Of a stretch of 54,826 nt of DNA, positions 7,673-18,035 are shown piece after piece. The stretch comes from an uncultured Lactobacillus sp. (GTDB lineage Bacteria; Bacillota; Bacilli; Lactobacillales; Lactobacillaceae): positions 1 to 54,826 of the forward strand of contig CAJUNC010000018.1 in assembly GCA_910587695.1 (NCBI GenBank). The letters run 5' to 3'. The notes beneath the pieces were generated by a model that saw nothing but the letters and a program-made list of their open reading frames with translations, was not told the DNA's origin and made no database searches. A program made the position numbers and the translations under genes. Every line of letters begins with the position of its first letter. Within the stretch, counting starts at the first letter, position 1.

Positions 7673-8347
7673 TTATACTGGATATTGCCAATGATTGAAA
7701 CCGGTTTGCAACAATAATCCATATACAACTACTAGAGCAACAACACTAACGATCCGTTTCATCCTTGGAATAGATCCTACATTAGGTACACCGACTGCAT
7801 AAGAAGTCAGGAAGCCGGCTAAGAGTCCACCTAAGTGTCCCCAGATATCTATACCTCCTGCAAAGAGATCAAAACCAAGGTTAAGTACGATCAAAACCAA
7901 AAATTGCCGTGAGATCATTCTGATATACTGGTTCTGTCTAAATGATTCTCCTAGCATCAAATAGGCGCCAAAAAGCCCAAACAGAGAAGTACTTGCCCCT
8001 GCTGAAATATTGTTTGAGAGCGCAAAACTCAAAATGTTGCCTCCCACACCACTTATTAAATATAAGACTAAAAAACGCCACTTGCCGAATAGCTGTTCTA
8101 GCTGTACTCCCAGAAAATACAATGTCAATAGATTTAAGGCTAAATGCTCTAATCCGATATGAATAAACATCGGTGTGAACAAGCGCCAAAGCTCACCTTG
8201 AATGATCAAAGGGTTATATTTAGCCCCCCAAGCGATCAAGTTGACTGTATTTTGGCTCCCGCCACTTAGAGTCATTCCAATAAAAACTAAAAGATTGACA
8301 GCGATCAGTCCGTAAGTAACGATCGGTTTTTTACGAAAGCTGTTCAT
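7673..8347 (-). CDS. Rhomboid-family intramembrane serine protease (GluP/YqgP-like)
   Basis: 224 residues with six or seven hydrophobic helices. The catalytic serine motif GASTSLFGLFGAY and the partner histidine in WGHLGGLLAGF are present, with the family's HxxxN-type segment (HIGLEHLALNLLTLYFLG) earlier. It lacks the long soluble N-terminal domain of B. subtilis YqgP, so it is a minimal rhomboid. First gene of the rhomboid-yqgQ-glcK-rhodanese run. Confidence 0.94.
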   Translation of the reverse strand: MNSFRKKPIVTYGLIAVNLLVFIGMTLSGGSQNTVNLIAWGAKYNPLIIQGELWRLFTPMFIHIGLEHLALNLLTLYFLGVQLEQLFGKWRFLVLYLISGVGGNILSFALSNNISAGASTSLFGLFGAYLMLGESFRQNQYIRMISRQFLVLIVLNLGFDLFAGGIDIWGHLGGLLAGFLTSYAVGVPNVGSIPRMKRIVSVVALVVVYGLLLQTGFNHWQYPV

Positions 8348-8439
8348 AACTGGTCCCCCAATTTAGTCTGGTTTATCCTATTTTAGCACAAACCACGGCT
8401 GAGGTCTTGCCTTTATGCAACCGGTTCATCAAACTTTCA

Positions 8440-8471
8440 AAAAAAAACAACAGGGTTTTAAACCTGTTGTT
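8440..8471 (-). terminator. Terminator after rpmG
   Basis: Stem ACAACAGG/CCTGTTGT (8447-8454 with 8463-8470) followed on the minus strand by a run of T. The stem overlaps the rpmG stop codon. Confidence 0.8.
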
Positions 8472-8619
8472 ATTTTGTTTCACGATGTAAAGTAACCTTG
8501 TGATCGCGTGGACAGTACTTCTTAAGTTCAAGACGATCTGGGTTATTACGCTTGTTTTTGTTTGTCAAATATGTTTGTTCATGACATTCTGTACATTCTA
8601 ATGTAATATTTACACGCAT
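8470..8619 (-). CDS. rpmG: Ribosomal protein L33
   Basis: A 49-residue product starting MRVNITLECTECHEQTYLT, with a four-Cys zinc ribbon (C9, C12, C36 and a degenerate fourth position: PRD follows C36, so only three cysteines are seen) and the NKRNNPDRLELKKYCP core typical of L33. A GGGAGG ribosome site lies 8 bp before the ATG. It sits between a PBP gene and the rhomboid gene as in other lactobacilli. Confidence 0.95.
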   Translation of the reverse strand: MRVNITLECTECHEQTYLTNKNKRNNPDRLELKKYCPRDHKVTLHRETK

Positions 8620-8749
8620 GTTCTAAACCTCCCATACATATCAGTTCCTAAAAATGCACTTGGCATCTTCAACGTTTAATATCATATCATCTTTTGGCGT
8701 CGATTACCAGTATTTTTTGGCTATTTGTTAAGGAAAATTCCTTGACAGC

Positions 8750-8795
8750 AAAAAAATCGACCTTAAACACGCCTGTTGCTTGCTTAAAGTCGATC
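8750..8795 (-). terminator. Terminator after the PBP gene
   Basis: Stem ATCGACTTTAA with TTAAGGTCGAT (with G-U), followed on the minus strand by TTTTTT. Confidence 0.8.
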
Positions 8796-8807
8796 AAAAA
8801 TCATTTA

Positions 8808-10871
8808 TTAAAAACCATCACTAGACTGGACCGTCTTCCAGTAAGCTTCATAGATCTGCTTGACTGTCTCAGTATTGATCTTACTGTTGGAGTCAGTAAT
8901 ATTAGGGAACGCAACTACAACTACGACTTGTGGATCATTAGCTGGTGCATAACTGATCGCACTTAAAGTCTCAGTCTCGATATTGTTATAAAATGTTTGC
9001 GCTGTCCCTGTCTTAGCTGCGATCTCAGGTTTCACCGAAGCCATTGAGCCCCCGGTCCGATAAGTATTAGAGCCATGAACAACGCGCCAAAGACCGGTCT
9101 TAACAACATCCCATTGATCCTTTGTGCCATCAACGACATTTAAAACATTTGGTTGCATTTCATATTTTACAGGTCCTAACGAGCCGTCCTTATTCGTCTT
9201 GCGGATCGACTTTAGGATATGCGGTTGTAAACGATAACCTCCATTAGCGATCGTTGAAGCATATTGTGCTAACTGGATCGGAGTATAGGCATCGTAGTTA
9301 CCAAACGATAAGTCTAACGCATTACCGATATGTGACTGATCGGCAGCACCTTCAAACCCACTAGCTTCACCTGGAATATCGATCCCGGTTTTAACACCTA
9401 GACCGTATTGTTTAAAGTTTTGACGTAATTTATCAAAGATCGAGGTCGGTAAATTGAGCACAGCTCCCGAGGTGTACTTAAAGCCCCCTTCTAACATCGC
9501 CAATTTCATCATATACGTGTTAGACGAGACTTGTAAGGCATCAGCTGCGGTAAGACTCATGTTAGCTGCCCCTGTCTTATTGAACCAAGATGTCTTAGAA
9601 GCAGTACCAGCTAACTTGATCGGTTCTTCGAGCAAAGTATTGTTGGTCGGGGTGATGACACCATCTTTCAAAGCCCCCATGACCATCGCACCTTTAACAA
9701 CAGACCCCATTACAAAAGTCTGATTGATCGTTCCAAGCGCATTTTCCGTCACTTCACCCGTTGAAAGGTCACGATTGACCCCAGCCAAAGCATAGATCCC
9801 ACCAGTCTTAGGATTCATCACGACCGCATAGCCCCCTGGAATATACGGATTACTACCAGCGGCATTTTTCACATTATCCTCAACGATCTTTTGGACTTGA
9901 TTTTGAAATTCTGCATTGATCGTCAATTGCAGATTGTCCCCTGGACTACCGCCATATTGTTTGACTTCTTTGATGATCTCATTATTTTGCGTTTGAACAT
10001 TGATAACTTCTTTTGTTCCCTTGAGTGCATTTTCATATTGAGATTCGATGTAACTTGAACCTACACTATCATTACGAGAGTAACCCTCAGCCAATAATTT
10101 ATTGATCTGATCGCTAGGAAGTCCTTGTTTTTCTGACGTCACAGTCCCAATGACACTCTTAACTGATTCACCATTAGGATAAGAGCGCGACCAACTAGTC
10201 CCGATCTTAACGCCTGGCAATAAAGATAAGTGCTCTCCAACTTCAGCCATTTCAGTATCACTGACATCACTTGTCTTAAGATAGATCGTCGATAAAGCAT
10301 AAGCACCTGCCATCTTAGCATATAACACAGCTGCTTGTTTTTGTTTTTCTGACATCTTCTTGACTAAGTTGTGCTTTTTAACGTAATCCGTCTGTAACTT
10401 AGTCAATTTTTCATTATCTTGCATCGTATCAGCATTGGGAATATGCTTATTGACCGCTTCAGTGTGTTTAGGATCAGCTAAATAATAGTCGACCTTATTA
10501 CGCTCGGTCAAAGTATCAGTTTCAACGCTGACATAATTAACTAAATTATTTGCGACCTTATACATCTGACTTGAAGCTACATTCAGCGGTTTAGTATATG
10601 TGATCGCACGCGAAGTATTATTGGCAACTAATAATTTTCCCGTTGAATCGTAGATCGTCCCCCGTTGCACATTTCTAGTTTCGGTCTGATTATCACTACT
10701 AGTTGCTTCTGATTCGAACTTAGGACCATGAATGATCTGTAGATAAGCTAATTGTCCGATCAAGGCTGCAAAAAGTAAAAAAACGATCAAAAAAAGAAAA
10801 TTTAATCTAAATGGTATTTGCGAACGCTTTTGCTTATTTTGCGCATTCGCCTTTCTTAAGAATCTCACCAC
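8808..10871 (-). CDS. Class B penicillin-binding protein 2 (PBP2b type, monofunctional transpeptidase)
   Basis: 687 residues: a cytoplasmic basic start, a single transmembrane helix (about 24-46), a pedestal/dimerisation domain, and a C-terminal transpeptidase domain with SxxK (GSVVKGAM), SxN (SSNTYMMK) and KTGT (AAKTGTAQTF). It crosslinks peptidoglycan in the elongation or division machinery. The start is a GTG behind GAGGAG (tandem GTG codons at 10871 and 10868, either possible). The neighbourhood (rpmG, rhomboid, yqgQ, glcK) matches pbp2b loci in lactobacilli. Confidence 0.94.
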   Translation of the reverse strand: MVRFLRKANAQNKQKRSQIPFRLNFLFLIVFLLFAALIGQLAYLQIIHGPKFESEATSSDNQTETRNVQRGTIYDSTGKLLVANNTSRAITYTKPLNVASSQMYKVANNLVNYVSVETDTLTERNKVDYYLADPKHTEAVNKHIPNADTMQDNEKLTKLQTDYVKKHNLVKKMSEKQKQAAVLYAKMAGAYALSTIYLKTSDVSDTEMAEVGEHLSLLPGVKIGTSWSRSYPNGESVKSVIGTVTSEKQGLPSDQINKLLAEGYSRNDSVGSSYIESQYENALKGTKEVINVQTQNNEIIKEVKQYGGSPGDNLQLTINAEFQNQVQKIVEDNVKNAAGSNPYIPGGYAVVMNPKTGGIYALAGVNRDLSTGEVTENALGTINQTFVMGSVVKGAMVMGALKDGVITPTNNTLLEEPIKLAGTASKTSWFNKTGAANMSLTAADALQVSSNTYMMKLAMLEGGFKYTSGAVLNLPTSIFDKLRQNFKQYGLGVKTGIDIPGEASGFEGAADQSHIGNALDLSFGNYDAYTPIQLAQYASTIANGGYRLQPHILKSIRKTNKDGSLGPVKYEMQPNVLNVVDGTKDQWDVVKTGLWRVVHGSNTYRTGGSMASVKPEIAAKTGTAQTFYNNIETETLSAISYAPANDPQVVVVVAFPNITDSNSKINTETVKQIYEAYWKTVQSSDGF

Positions 10872-11093
10872 AATTCTCCTCTACTAATATTATTAACACT
10901 ACGAATTATCCTAGCACAAATTAACTAAAATCGGTACCTTAGACACTACCTTTATATTATATACGATATACGAGCGTTTAAATACTAATTTTTTTAAAAG
11001 ACCAATTAAAACAAGCACTATTCGAAATCCTTTTCTCGTTGTGGTATCCTATAAGCTGATAATATTCAAAAATTTGAAAGGATCACGCTAGAT

Positions 11094-13721
11094 ATGAAAG
11101 AATATCTCAAAAAACATTATCCCCTCGTTTTGAGCTTTTGGACTCCAATATTGCTCATGCTTGGGTATTTTATCTACCGTGGCTTTTATCCCTTTGGCAG
11201 CTCCAGTGTGTTGACAGTCGATCTGGGACAGCAATATGTCGACTTTTTCGCTTATTTTCGCCATACCTTGTTGCATTCCCCAAGTGAACTATTCTACTCA
11301 TTTTCAAAAGCCTTAGGGGGCCCGATGATAGGTGAGGCTGCCTATTACCTATTGAGTCCATTTAATCTCTTATTTGTCTTTTTTCCCGGCAAATACCTGA
11401 CAGCTGGATGCTTGCTTATCTTGCTGCTAAAATACGGATGTGCTGGCTATACTTTTGGGCGTTTACTTAAAAACGAACTCAAATTAAATGGGTGGATGAT
11501 CCCTGCTCTTGCTACCAGCTATGCTTTGATGGGCTGGATGATCGCTAACCAATTGAATATGCTTTGGCTAGATGCAACGATCTTTTTACCGTTGATCATC
11601 TCAGCTTTATATCGCCTCTTACAAAAAAAGCGCAGTCTCGCCTACATCTTATGGTTAGCTGCAATGATGATCATCAATTATTACATGGCTTACATGATCT
11701 GTCTTTTTTTAGTTTTATTTTTTGCTTGGTATCAAACAGCATACTTTTCGGGGCAAAAAAAGTTTTGGTCACAGCTGTATCTTTTTATAAGTCGTTCCTT
11801 TTTAGCTGTTGGCGTCTCGGCCCTTGTCCTTGTACCAACTTATTATTCGTTGGTCGCTAGCAAAGGACAGTACACCGAAAAAAGCTTCCAATTACACTTT
11901 GAATATGCTCCGCTCAAGATGCTTTCAAAATTTGTGATCGGTGCATTTAATTTTGAACAAATGCCTGAAGGATTCCCGAATCTTTTTGTTGGTAGTCTTG
12001 CTTTGATCGGAGTACTTCTATATTTTATCAGCTTAAAGATCGATCGACGTTCAAAACTAGCTGCTTTTTTAGTGAGTGTATTTCTTTGCCTTTCTTTATG
12101 CTTTGAACCACTTGATCTATTGTGGCATGGGATGCAATTTCCCGTATGGTATCCATACCGCTTTTCATTTGTCGTTAGTTTTTGGATGATCTTCTTAGCT
12201 GCTTTGGCTCTTAAAGAAAATCAATTTCGCCTTAAAAACCACCAAACTTTGATCTGCTTTGGGATCTTTACAGCTGGGTTGAGCTATGTTTATTTTAATT
12301 CTAAGAGTTTTGACTATGTGTCAGAACAAGTCTTATTATTCACAGCTCTCTTCAACGTCTTGCTCTTACTCGTCTTGACAGTCAAGAAGGCTCCGCTCAG
12401 CCAATATCTAACACCACTAGCTATCTTTTTATTGGTATGCTTTGAAATGTTAGCTAATACGGCTTATTCGCTCAATAATATCAGCTATTTGACTCAAGCT
12501 GAGTTTGCTGGGCCAACTAAAGTCATCGCCCAAGACCAAAAAAAATTGACGCAATTAGATCCTAGCTTTTATCGAACCGCTCAGCTTTATAGTCGGACCA
12601 AAGATGATGGCCTTGCTCATAATTTAAACACAGGTTCTTATTTTAGCTCTGCACTTGAAAAAAGCATCCCAGATTTTTATGGTCAATTAGGTCAACCCGA
12701 TGGCGACAACTATGTGGGTTACTATAATGGGACTTTGATCAGCGATTCGTTGCTTGACATGAAATACCTCCTTCAAGCTAAAGATAAGGCTGAACTTGAC
12801 TTAAGATCTTCAGGTAAAGTCGATCTTAATGTTACTAGTTACCGTCCTGATACAAAGCTTTATTCCTTACGCGCCCAGACTGATCAAACCAGGATATATC
12901 AAAATCCTTATGCTATCGGACTTGGCTATAGTGCTGATAAAAAATTAAAGCAACTCAAAGTTCTCTACGATCAGCCACTGACCTATCAGACGAATTGGCT
13001 AAATGCAGCGACTGGATCAGCTAATACGACTAAATATTTTTATGCTGCTAATTTTAATGAAGTCGTCTTTCAAAATACTAAAAAGCAGATCAACCTTACT
13101 GGCGCCTTTTTCAAAAAGACCGACCTGTCTAAACCAGCACAGATCATCTTTAAATTCACGCCTGAGACTGATGACCCCTATTACCTGACACTAGGTGCTA
13201 GTCTCGACGGTGATTCTGCCACTTGGTATTTAGGAAGCAAGGAATATCCTTACTATAAGACCTTCAGACATACAGTCGTCTTAAATCCAAACGTATTTGG
13301 TAGTGACGATGAAGTCGTTATTACCGCTAAATTCAAGAAAAACAGCCTTTGGTTGGAGAATTTCGTTCTCTATCGCATGGATAAATCTTTAGTCGAACAA
13401 AAACTAGATCAACTCCAAAAAAATTCTTGGCAGCTTACAAAAGCTACTGCTCACAGATTAACAGGCAAAATCGATATCACTAAGTCAAACCAGCTCTTTG
13501 CTACAACGATCCCTTATAGCAAAGGCTGGCAAGCAAAAATCGATGGAAAAGCCGTCAAGACTTACAAGATCCAAGATACCTTCGTTGGTTTTGATATCAG
13601 CCAAGGTAAACATCAAGTGACTTTGACTTTTATTCCACCTGGCTTATACTTGGGAATAGCACTGACTTTATTTTCATTAGTACTAGTTTTCATAATAAAG
13701 CTAAGAGAAACTAAAGCTTAA
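11094..13721 (+). CDS. yfhO: YfhO-family multi-pass membrane protein
   Basis: An 875-residue protein with about a dozen N-terminal transmembrane helices, a long extracellular segment (about 480-840) and a final helix. It begins with the family's VDLGQQYVDFFAYFR segment after YPFGSSSVLT. In Bacillus and Listeria, GT-C-fold YfhO-type proteins glycosylate lipoteichoic acid outside the membrane. It converges on dltXABCD with a shared terminator, so two LTA-modifying functions are adjacent. The start is ATG 11094, behind GAAAGGA. Confidence 0.9.
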   Translation: MKEYLKKHYPLVLSFWTPILLMLGYFIYRGFYPFGSSSVLTVDLGQQYVDFFAYFRHTLLHSPSELFYSFSKALGGPMIGEAAYYLLSPFNLLFVFFPGKYLTAGCLLILLLKYGCAGYTFGRLLKNELKLNGWMIPALATSYALMGWMIANQLNMLWLDATIFLPLIISALYRLLQKKRSLAYILWLAAMMIINYYMAYMICLFLVLFFAWYQTAYFSGQKKFWSQLYLFISRSFLAVGVSALVLVPTYYSLVASKGQYTEKSFQLHFEYAPLKMLSKFVIGAFNFEQMPEGFPNLFVGSLALIGVLLYFISLKIDRRSKLAAFLVSVFLCLSLCFEPLDLLWHGMQFPVWYPYRFSFVVSFWMIFLAALALKENQFRLKNHQTLICFGIFTAGLSYVYFNSKSFDYVSEQVLLFTALFNVLLLLVLTVKKAPLSQYLTPLAIFLLVCFEMLANTAYSLNNISYLTQAEFAGPTKVIAQDQKKLTQLDPSFYRTAQLYSRTKDDGLAHNLNTGSYFSSALEKSIPDFYGQLGQPDGDNYVGYYNGTLISDSLLDMKYLLQAKDKAELDLRSSGKVDLNVTSYRPDTKLYSLRAQTDQTRIYQNPYAIGLGYSADKKLKQLKVLYDQPLTYQTNWLNAATGSANTTKYFYAANFNEVVFQNTKKQINLTGAFFKKTDLSKPAQIIFKFTPETDDPYYLTLGASLDGDSATWYLGSKEYPYYKTFRHTVVLNPNVFGSDDEVVITAKFKKNSLWLENFVLYRMDKSLVEQKLDQLQKNSWQLTKATAHRLTGKIDITKSNQLFATTIPYSKGWQAKIDGKAVKTYKIQDTFVGFDISQGKHQVTLTFIPPGLYLGIALTLFSLVLVFIIKLRETKA

Positions 13722-13770
13722 AAAAAACGCATCTAACACAGCAACTTTTGCTGTATTAGATGCGTTTTAT
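13721..13770. terminator. Bidirectional terminator between yfhO and dltD
   Basis: A nearly perfect ~20-bp stem (AAAACGCATCTAA on one side, TTAGATGCGTTTT on the other) with A/T runs on both flanks serves both converging genes. Confidence 0.9.
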
Positions 13771-13771
13771 T

Positions 13772-15043
13772 CTATCTTGTTACTTGATCTAGATCTTTAC
13801 CATCGAGCTGTTGCCAAGACTTACTGTAGAAGTAATTATCGATCTGATATTTTGGCTTTGGCTGAGCTTTGGTCAAAAATGGTGCTACTGCTTGATCCAT
13901 CTTCAACCAACCACGCCAACCTAAGTGGATCGTATCTTGCATGAAATATCTCTCACCATCATCCTTAGAAAGATCAACAATATTATTGAAACCTTGTTTA
14001 CGCAACTGATAAGTGATCTTTTGGTTAAAATCTTGCAACATTTCTTGTGATAAGCCGGTATAATCTGACCAATGCTTGTTTACTGGTGGGATCACAAAGA
14101 TCACATCAGTATTATTTTTGGCAAATTGATTCAAGACTAATTGAAAATCAGCAAATTCAGGTGACCTTACATAGCTGTATTTACTTTGCTTTCCTTTTAG
14201 CTTCTTGTATTTTTTGCGCAAATTTTTATCAAAAAACTTATTACTGATCTCAAACGGATTATTCGTTGTATTTTCTTGCCCTAGCTTATAAGCGATCGCA
14301 TCAAGTTGTTCAAAATCATACTTATCTGGTAAAACTTTTGCAACTTTAGTGATCTTTTGCGTATTATCCTTTAAAGCCAATGTCGAAAACAATTCATCTT
14401 CGTGTTGCAATTGGTTATACTTCAAATCAAGATATGTCTTCATCGAACTAGACAATGCTTGGCCAGCTGCAACTTTTTGGATCGCCTGTTTTAAGATCGG
14501 ATCATTTTGGACTGATGGCATCTGCAACAGACGCTTAGCTGCAAATCGACCCATCTGATCGTTTTTTGCCTGACGTAACCACGTAACAGCTTCGAGATTA
14601 GAATAATACAGACCAAAGGCTCCGGGATCGGTTCCCTTAGGCACAAACCACTGTGGTGAGATGATCATCACAGTTTTTTTATTTTTTAACTGTTGATTGA
14701 TCCCTTGCATCCCAAAAAATTGAGAAAGCGAGGTCGATCCTGGTCCCCCAAGCAAAAATGGGCGGTAACTGCGATCATAGTGACTAGCTAATGTAGCTGG
14801 ATGAAAGGCATCCATTCGCGATAATTCCGAAGAACCAAAAAATGGAACGTAATTTTCCTCTAGAGCCTTTTGTTTCACTACTGTCCCTTTAAAAATATTC
14901 TTTGACTGAGACAAAGCAGCTACTTCAACTGTCTTATCGTTGATCTTACGAAGATTAAATGGTGAGATCAACAAGAGCGTCAATAAGACAGCCGCCAAAA
15001 TGATCGGACCGAAGATCTTAAAGAGCTTCTTTTTTACGTCCAT
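13772..15043 (-). CDS. dltD: D-alanyl transfer protein DltD
   Basis: Last step of teichoic-acid D-alanylation outside the membrane. 423 residues: an N-terminal membrane anchor (about 8-28, IFGPIILAAVLLTLLLI), then an SGNH-like extracellular domain with the FFGSSELSRMDAFHPA nucleophile-serine block and the C-terminal DTIHLGWRGW block. The ATG overlaps the dltC stop by one base (TAATG), so translation is coupled. Confidence 0.96.
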   Translation of the reverse strand: MDVKKKLFKIFGPIILAAVLLTLLLISPFNLRKINDKTVEVAALSQSKNIFKGTVVKQKALEENYVPFFGSSELSRMDAFHPATLASHYDRSYRPFLLGGPGSTSLSQFFGMQGINQQLKNKKTVMIISPQWFVPKGTDPGAFGLYYSNLEAVTWLRQAKNDQMGRFAAKRLLQMPSVQNDPILKQAIQKVAAGQALSSSMKTYLDLKYNQLQHEDELFSTLALKDNTQKITKVAKVLPDKYDFEQLDAIAYKLGQENTTNNPFEISNKFFDKNLRKKYKKLKGKQSKYSYVRSPEFADFQLVLNQFAKNNTDVIFVIPPVNKHWSDYTGLSQEMLQDFNQKITYQLRKQGFNNIVDLSKDDGERYFMQDTIHLGWRGWLKMDQAVAPFLTKAQPKPKYQIDNYFYSKSWQQLDGKDLDQVTR

Positions 15044-15273
15044 TATTGCATACTTTCTACTTTCGCGATAATTTTGTTAGGTGTATTCCATTCAGTTCTT
15101 TCAAACTCAGAAACTGGCACGTCAACGCCACATTGTGCTTGTAATTCCAATAACATTTGCACTGTTCCCATTGAGTCTAAAAGACCAGTTTCAAAGATAT
15201 CGATGTCTAGATCGTTTCTTACTTCATCGCTACCTGTTAAATCTTCTAAAATATCCAATACTGTATCTTTCAT
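15043..15273 (-). CDS. dltC: D-alanyl carrier protein DltC
   Basis: A 76-residue acyl-carrier protein (ATG 15273, MKDTVLDILEDLTGS; an in-frame upstream TTG/ATG at 15288 lies in the ribosome-site region). The phosphopantetheine serine is in LDSMGTVQML. It carries D-Ala from DltA to DltB. It is the fourth gene of dltXABCD. Confidence 0.96.
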   Translation of the reverse strand: MKDTVLDILEDLTGSDEVRNDLDIDIFETGLLDSMGTVQMLLELQAQCGVDVPVSEFERTEWNTPNKIIAKVESMQ

Positions 15274-15295
15274 GTTTAAAACCTCCAAAAATTAT

Positions 15296-16492
15296 CTATG
15301 CAAAAAATAGTGTATTCAAAAAACCAGAGAAAATCAAGAAGCTAAAGCAAACTACATTGAATGTGATAAAAATAGCTAAAGCTTCAGTAAATTTGTTGTG
15401 CGGTATCTTCTCTTTGTGGCGCTTTTTAAAGCGTAACCACATATCACACAAATTGATCGCTACTGCATGATATAAACCATAGACGATATAATACCAAGTT
15501 ACCCCATGCCAAAAGCCCATGATCAAAAAGAGCGTCAAATAGCCTACATTAGCGATCGCGATCCGACTCTTGAGCAATTTCTTTTTCATCATAAAGAAGA
15601 CTAATCGCATGTAAATATAATCTCTAAACCAAAACGACAAAGTCATATGCCATCTGTTCCAGAAATCTTTGATATTCTTGGCAATAAATGGTTTGTTAAA
15701 GTTCATCGGTGTTTGGATCCCCATTATATAACTGATCCCAACTGCAAATAAACTATAACCTGCAAAATCAAAGAACAGATCCATCGAATAGGTATACATA
15801 TACGCGATCACCCACCATGACCAGCCACCATGCGCTAAGGCCAAGGCTGAGATCTTAGGCAACATCACGACCCCAAATAAATATGCCAGTAAAAACTTAT
15901 AGACAAATCCTAAAAAGATATACCACATGGCTTTATCTAACAAAGCTAAATACTTATCACGTGCTGGTATCTTTTTATAATCGCCTAAAAATCTGCGGTA
16001 ACGGTCGATCGGTCCAGATGAGATCGTTGGGAAAAAGAGCAAGAAATGTACAACTTCACTTAGTCCAACTTCTTTGATGATCCCATCTCTGATCTCCATG
16101 ATCATTCCCACAGCTTTAAAGGTCAAATAACTGATCCCTAAAAAGCCAATGATCGATTCACGCCCATTATTCATGACTGGGGCTACCTTGACGATCACTA
16201 AGGGTAGGATCGACAAAACAACAGTCAAATTGAAGAGCCAAGAAGCATTTTTACGTTTACGATAAGCAAGGTATCCATAGATCAGCAAAAGTTCAAAAAT
16301 AATATATCCGATCAAGGCGATCCCTTGTTCCCACTTTACGCCTCCAAAGGTCAGCAATAAAAATAGAAATGAGATGATCGTTTCATAAACTCTAAAGCGT
16401 CGACCGTATAAAAGTCCTACCATGATCGGCAATAGACCGATCGCCAGTAATACAAAATAGGTCGGATCTTGGTACGGTTGCATATTAAGCAT
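15296..16492 (-). CDS. dltB: DltB, MBOAT-family D-alanyl transporter/acyltransferase
   Basis: 398 residues with about 11 transmembrane helices. MBOAT signature segments are present: NFNKPFIAKNIKDFWNRWHM and the catalytic His in LIMGFWHGVTWYY. It moves D-Ala from DltC across the membrane. The ATG overlaps the dltA stop by one base. Confidence 0.97.
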   Translation of the reverse strand: MLNMQPYQDPTYFVLLAIGLLPIMVGLLYGRRFRVYETIISFLFLLLTFGGVKWEQGIALIGYIIFELLLIYGYLAYRKRKNASWLFNLTVVLSILPLVIVKVAPVMNNGRESIIGFLGISYLTFKAVGMIMEIRDGIIKEVGLSEVVHFLLFFPTISSGPIDRYRRFLGDYKKIPARDKYLALLDKAMWYIFLGFVYKFLLAYLFGVVMLPKISALALAHGGWSWWVIAYMYTYSMDLFFDFAGYSLFAVGISYIMGIQTPMNFNKPFIAKNIKDFWNRWHMTLSFWFRDYIYMRLVFFMMKKKLLKSRIAIANVGYLTLFLIMGFWHGVTWYYIVYGLYHAVAINLCDMWLRFKKRHKEKIPHNKFTEALAIFITFNVVCFSFLIFSGFLNTLFFA

Positions 16493-18024
16493 TAGTCATT
16501 AACCTCTTTCATCAAAGATTTGCGATCGATCTTTCCGTTAGCAGTCAACGGTAAAGAATCGACGTAAATAAATTTTTGAGGCATCATATATGACATCATC
16601 GTTTCTAAGAGCTCTTGCTTGATCGCCTGTGTTAGCTTGAAGTCACTCTCAAAATTTGCTGTCTTAGTCTCATCTTTGACCACGTAAGCGATCAATTGAC
16701 TGACTTTATGATCTTTGCCATACCGTGGGACCGTCGTAGCTTGAGCAACATAACTCACTTTATCTAAATGATGATCAACATCTTCTAATTCGATCCTAAA
16801 TCCGTGTAACTTGATCTGAAAATCGATCCGCCCTTTATACAACAATTGACCTGCTTCATCATATTGTCCAAGATCACCGGTCTTATACGCTGGGCGCCCT
16901 TCAAACTCAACAAACGCATGTGCTGTTTTTTCTGGATTATTCAAATATCCCTTTGAAACACTTGGTCCTGCGATCAAGATCTCACCACTTTGCCCTTGTT
17001 CGACTGGTTTACCCTCTTCATCGATCAACACGATGGTGGTATCTGCCTTAGCTTGGCCGATCGGCAACCGTGGATATTTTTCCAAGATCTCAGTTGTGAC
17101 CTCAACTGCACTGACAGCTACAGTCGCCTCAGTTGGGCCATATGTGTTATAGATCTTAGCTTCAGGGAAGCGTTGCTTTAAAGTCGCAGCTGTCTTATGC
17201 GTTAATTCTTCCCCGCAGAAGAAGAAATGCGTCAATTCAGGAAGATTTTTTGCATCAAAAGTCGGTTGTAGCAAACAGATATCCATAAATGATGGAGTTG
17301 AGACCCATTCACTCACATGCAATTTAGGTAAAACTGTAAATAACTCCTTGAAGTTATCCGTTGTTTCCTTAGGTAAGACTGTCAACTGACGCCCGGCTGT
17401 CAGAGTCGGATAGAGGTCCATCACTGAAAGGTCAAAAGAATATGGTGGTTGTGATAAACAGATACCATCCTTAGCCAAACCAAAATCCTTTTGCATCCAA
17501 GCATTGAAACTTACTAAATTATCGTGGCTGATCTGAACGCCCTTTGGTACTCCAGTAGTTCCAGAGGTGAAGATGATATAGAAGTTATCATCTCCCGCAA
17601 CATAGTTTTCTGATGCTTCATATGTAGCCTTTGTTGCAAAAATTTCCCCTAACTTAGCTGGTGTAATAACTGGCAATGTTCCCAATTCTAAAGGCAACTC
17701 TTCGACTGCGATACAAGCGGCTGGGCGGGCGATCTCATTTATGACTTTGATCCGTTCTAATGGTGAGTGAGCATCAACAGGAATATACGCATGTCCTGCT
17801 TTGACCGCCCCTAAAAAAGCAGCGATCATTTCAAATGTCTGCCCTCCAAAAACGATCACAGGTGCACCCTTAGGTAAGTTTGATTTGACCAAGTAACTAG
17901 CTAAAGCATCAGAATATGCTTTGAGTTCAGCAAACGTATTGGTCTTACCTAAATAATCATAGGCAATTTTAGTTGGCGTTTCGATCCCCCAACGATCGAT
18001 CGCTTTGATTAAATTTTCTGACAA
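16492..18024 (-). CDS. dltA: D-alanine:DltC ligase DltA
   Basis: Activates D-alanine with ATP and loads it on DltC. The AMP-binding domain has the IIFTSGTTGVPKGVQISH P-loop, YNTYGPTEATVAVS, and YKTGDLGQYD; Lys of the A10 motif is in PLTANGKIDRKSL at the C-terminus. I chose TTG 18024 (510 residues, MSENLIKAID) because the GTG at 18033 overlaps the AGGAG ribosome site (18033-18037), which in turn overlaps the dltX stop codon. Confidence 0.96.
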   Translation of the reverse strand: MSENLIKAIDRWGIETPTKIAYDYLGKTNTFAELKAYSDALASYLVKSNLPKGAPVIVFGGQTFEMIAAFLGAVKAGHAYIPVDAHSPLERIKVINEIARPAACIAVEELPLELGTLPVITPAKLGEIFATKATYEASENYVAGDDNFYIIFTSGTTGVPKGVQISHDNLVSFNAWMQKDFGLAKDGICLSQPPYSFDLSVMDLYPTLTAGRQLTVLPKETTDNFKELFTVLPKLHVSEWVSTPSFMDICLLQPTFDAKNLPELTHFFFCGEELTHKTAATLKQRFPEAKIYNTYGPTEATVAVSAVEVTTEILEKYPRLPIGQAKADTTIVLIDEEGKPVEQGQSGEILIAGPSVSKGYLNNPEKTAHAFVEFEGRPAYKTGDLGQYDEAGQLLYKGRIDFQIKLHGFRIELEDVDHHLDKVSYVAQATTVPRYGKDHKVSQLIAYVVKDETKTANFESDFKLTQAIKQELLETMMSYMMPQKFIYVDSLPLTANGKIDRKSLMKEVND

Positions 18025-18035
18025 ACAAATCACTC

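Noticed and set aside
7654..7728. 25-residue extension of yqgQ
   Set aside because: It overlaps the rhomboid gene, and GGGAGAGG points to ATG 7653.
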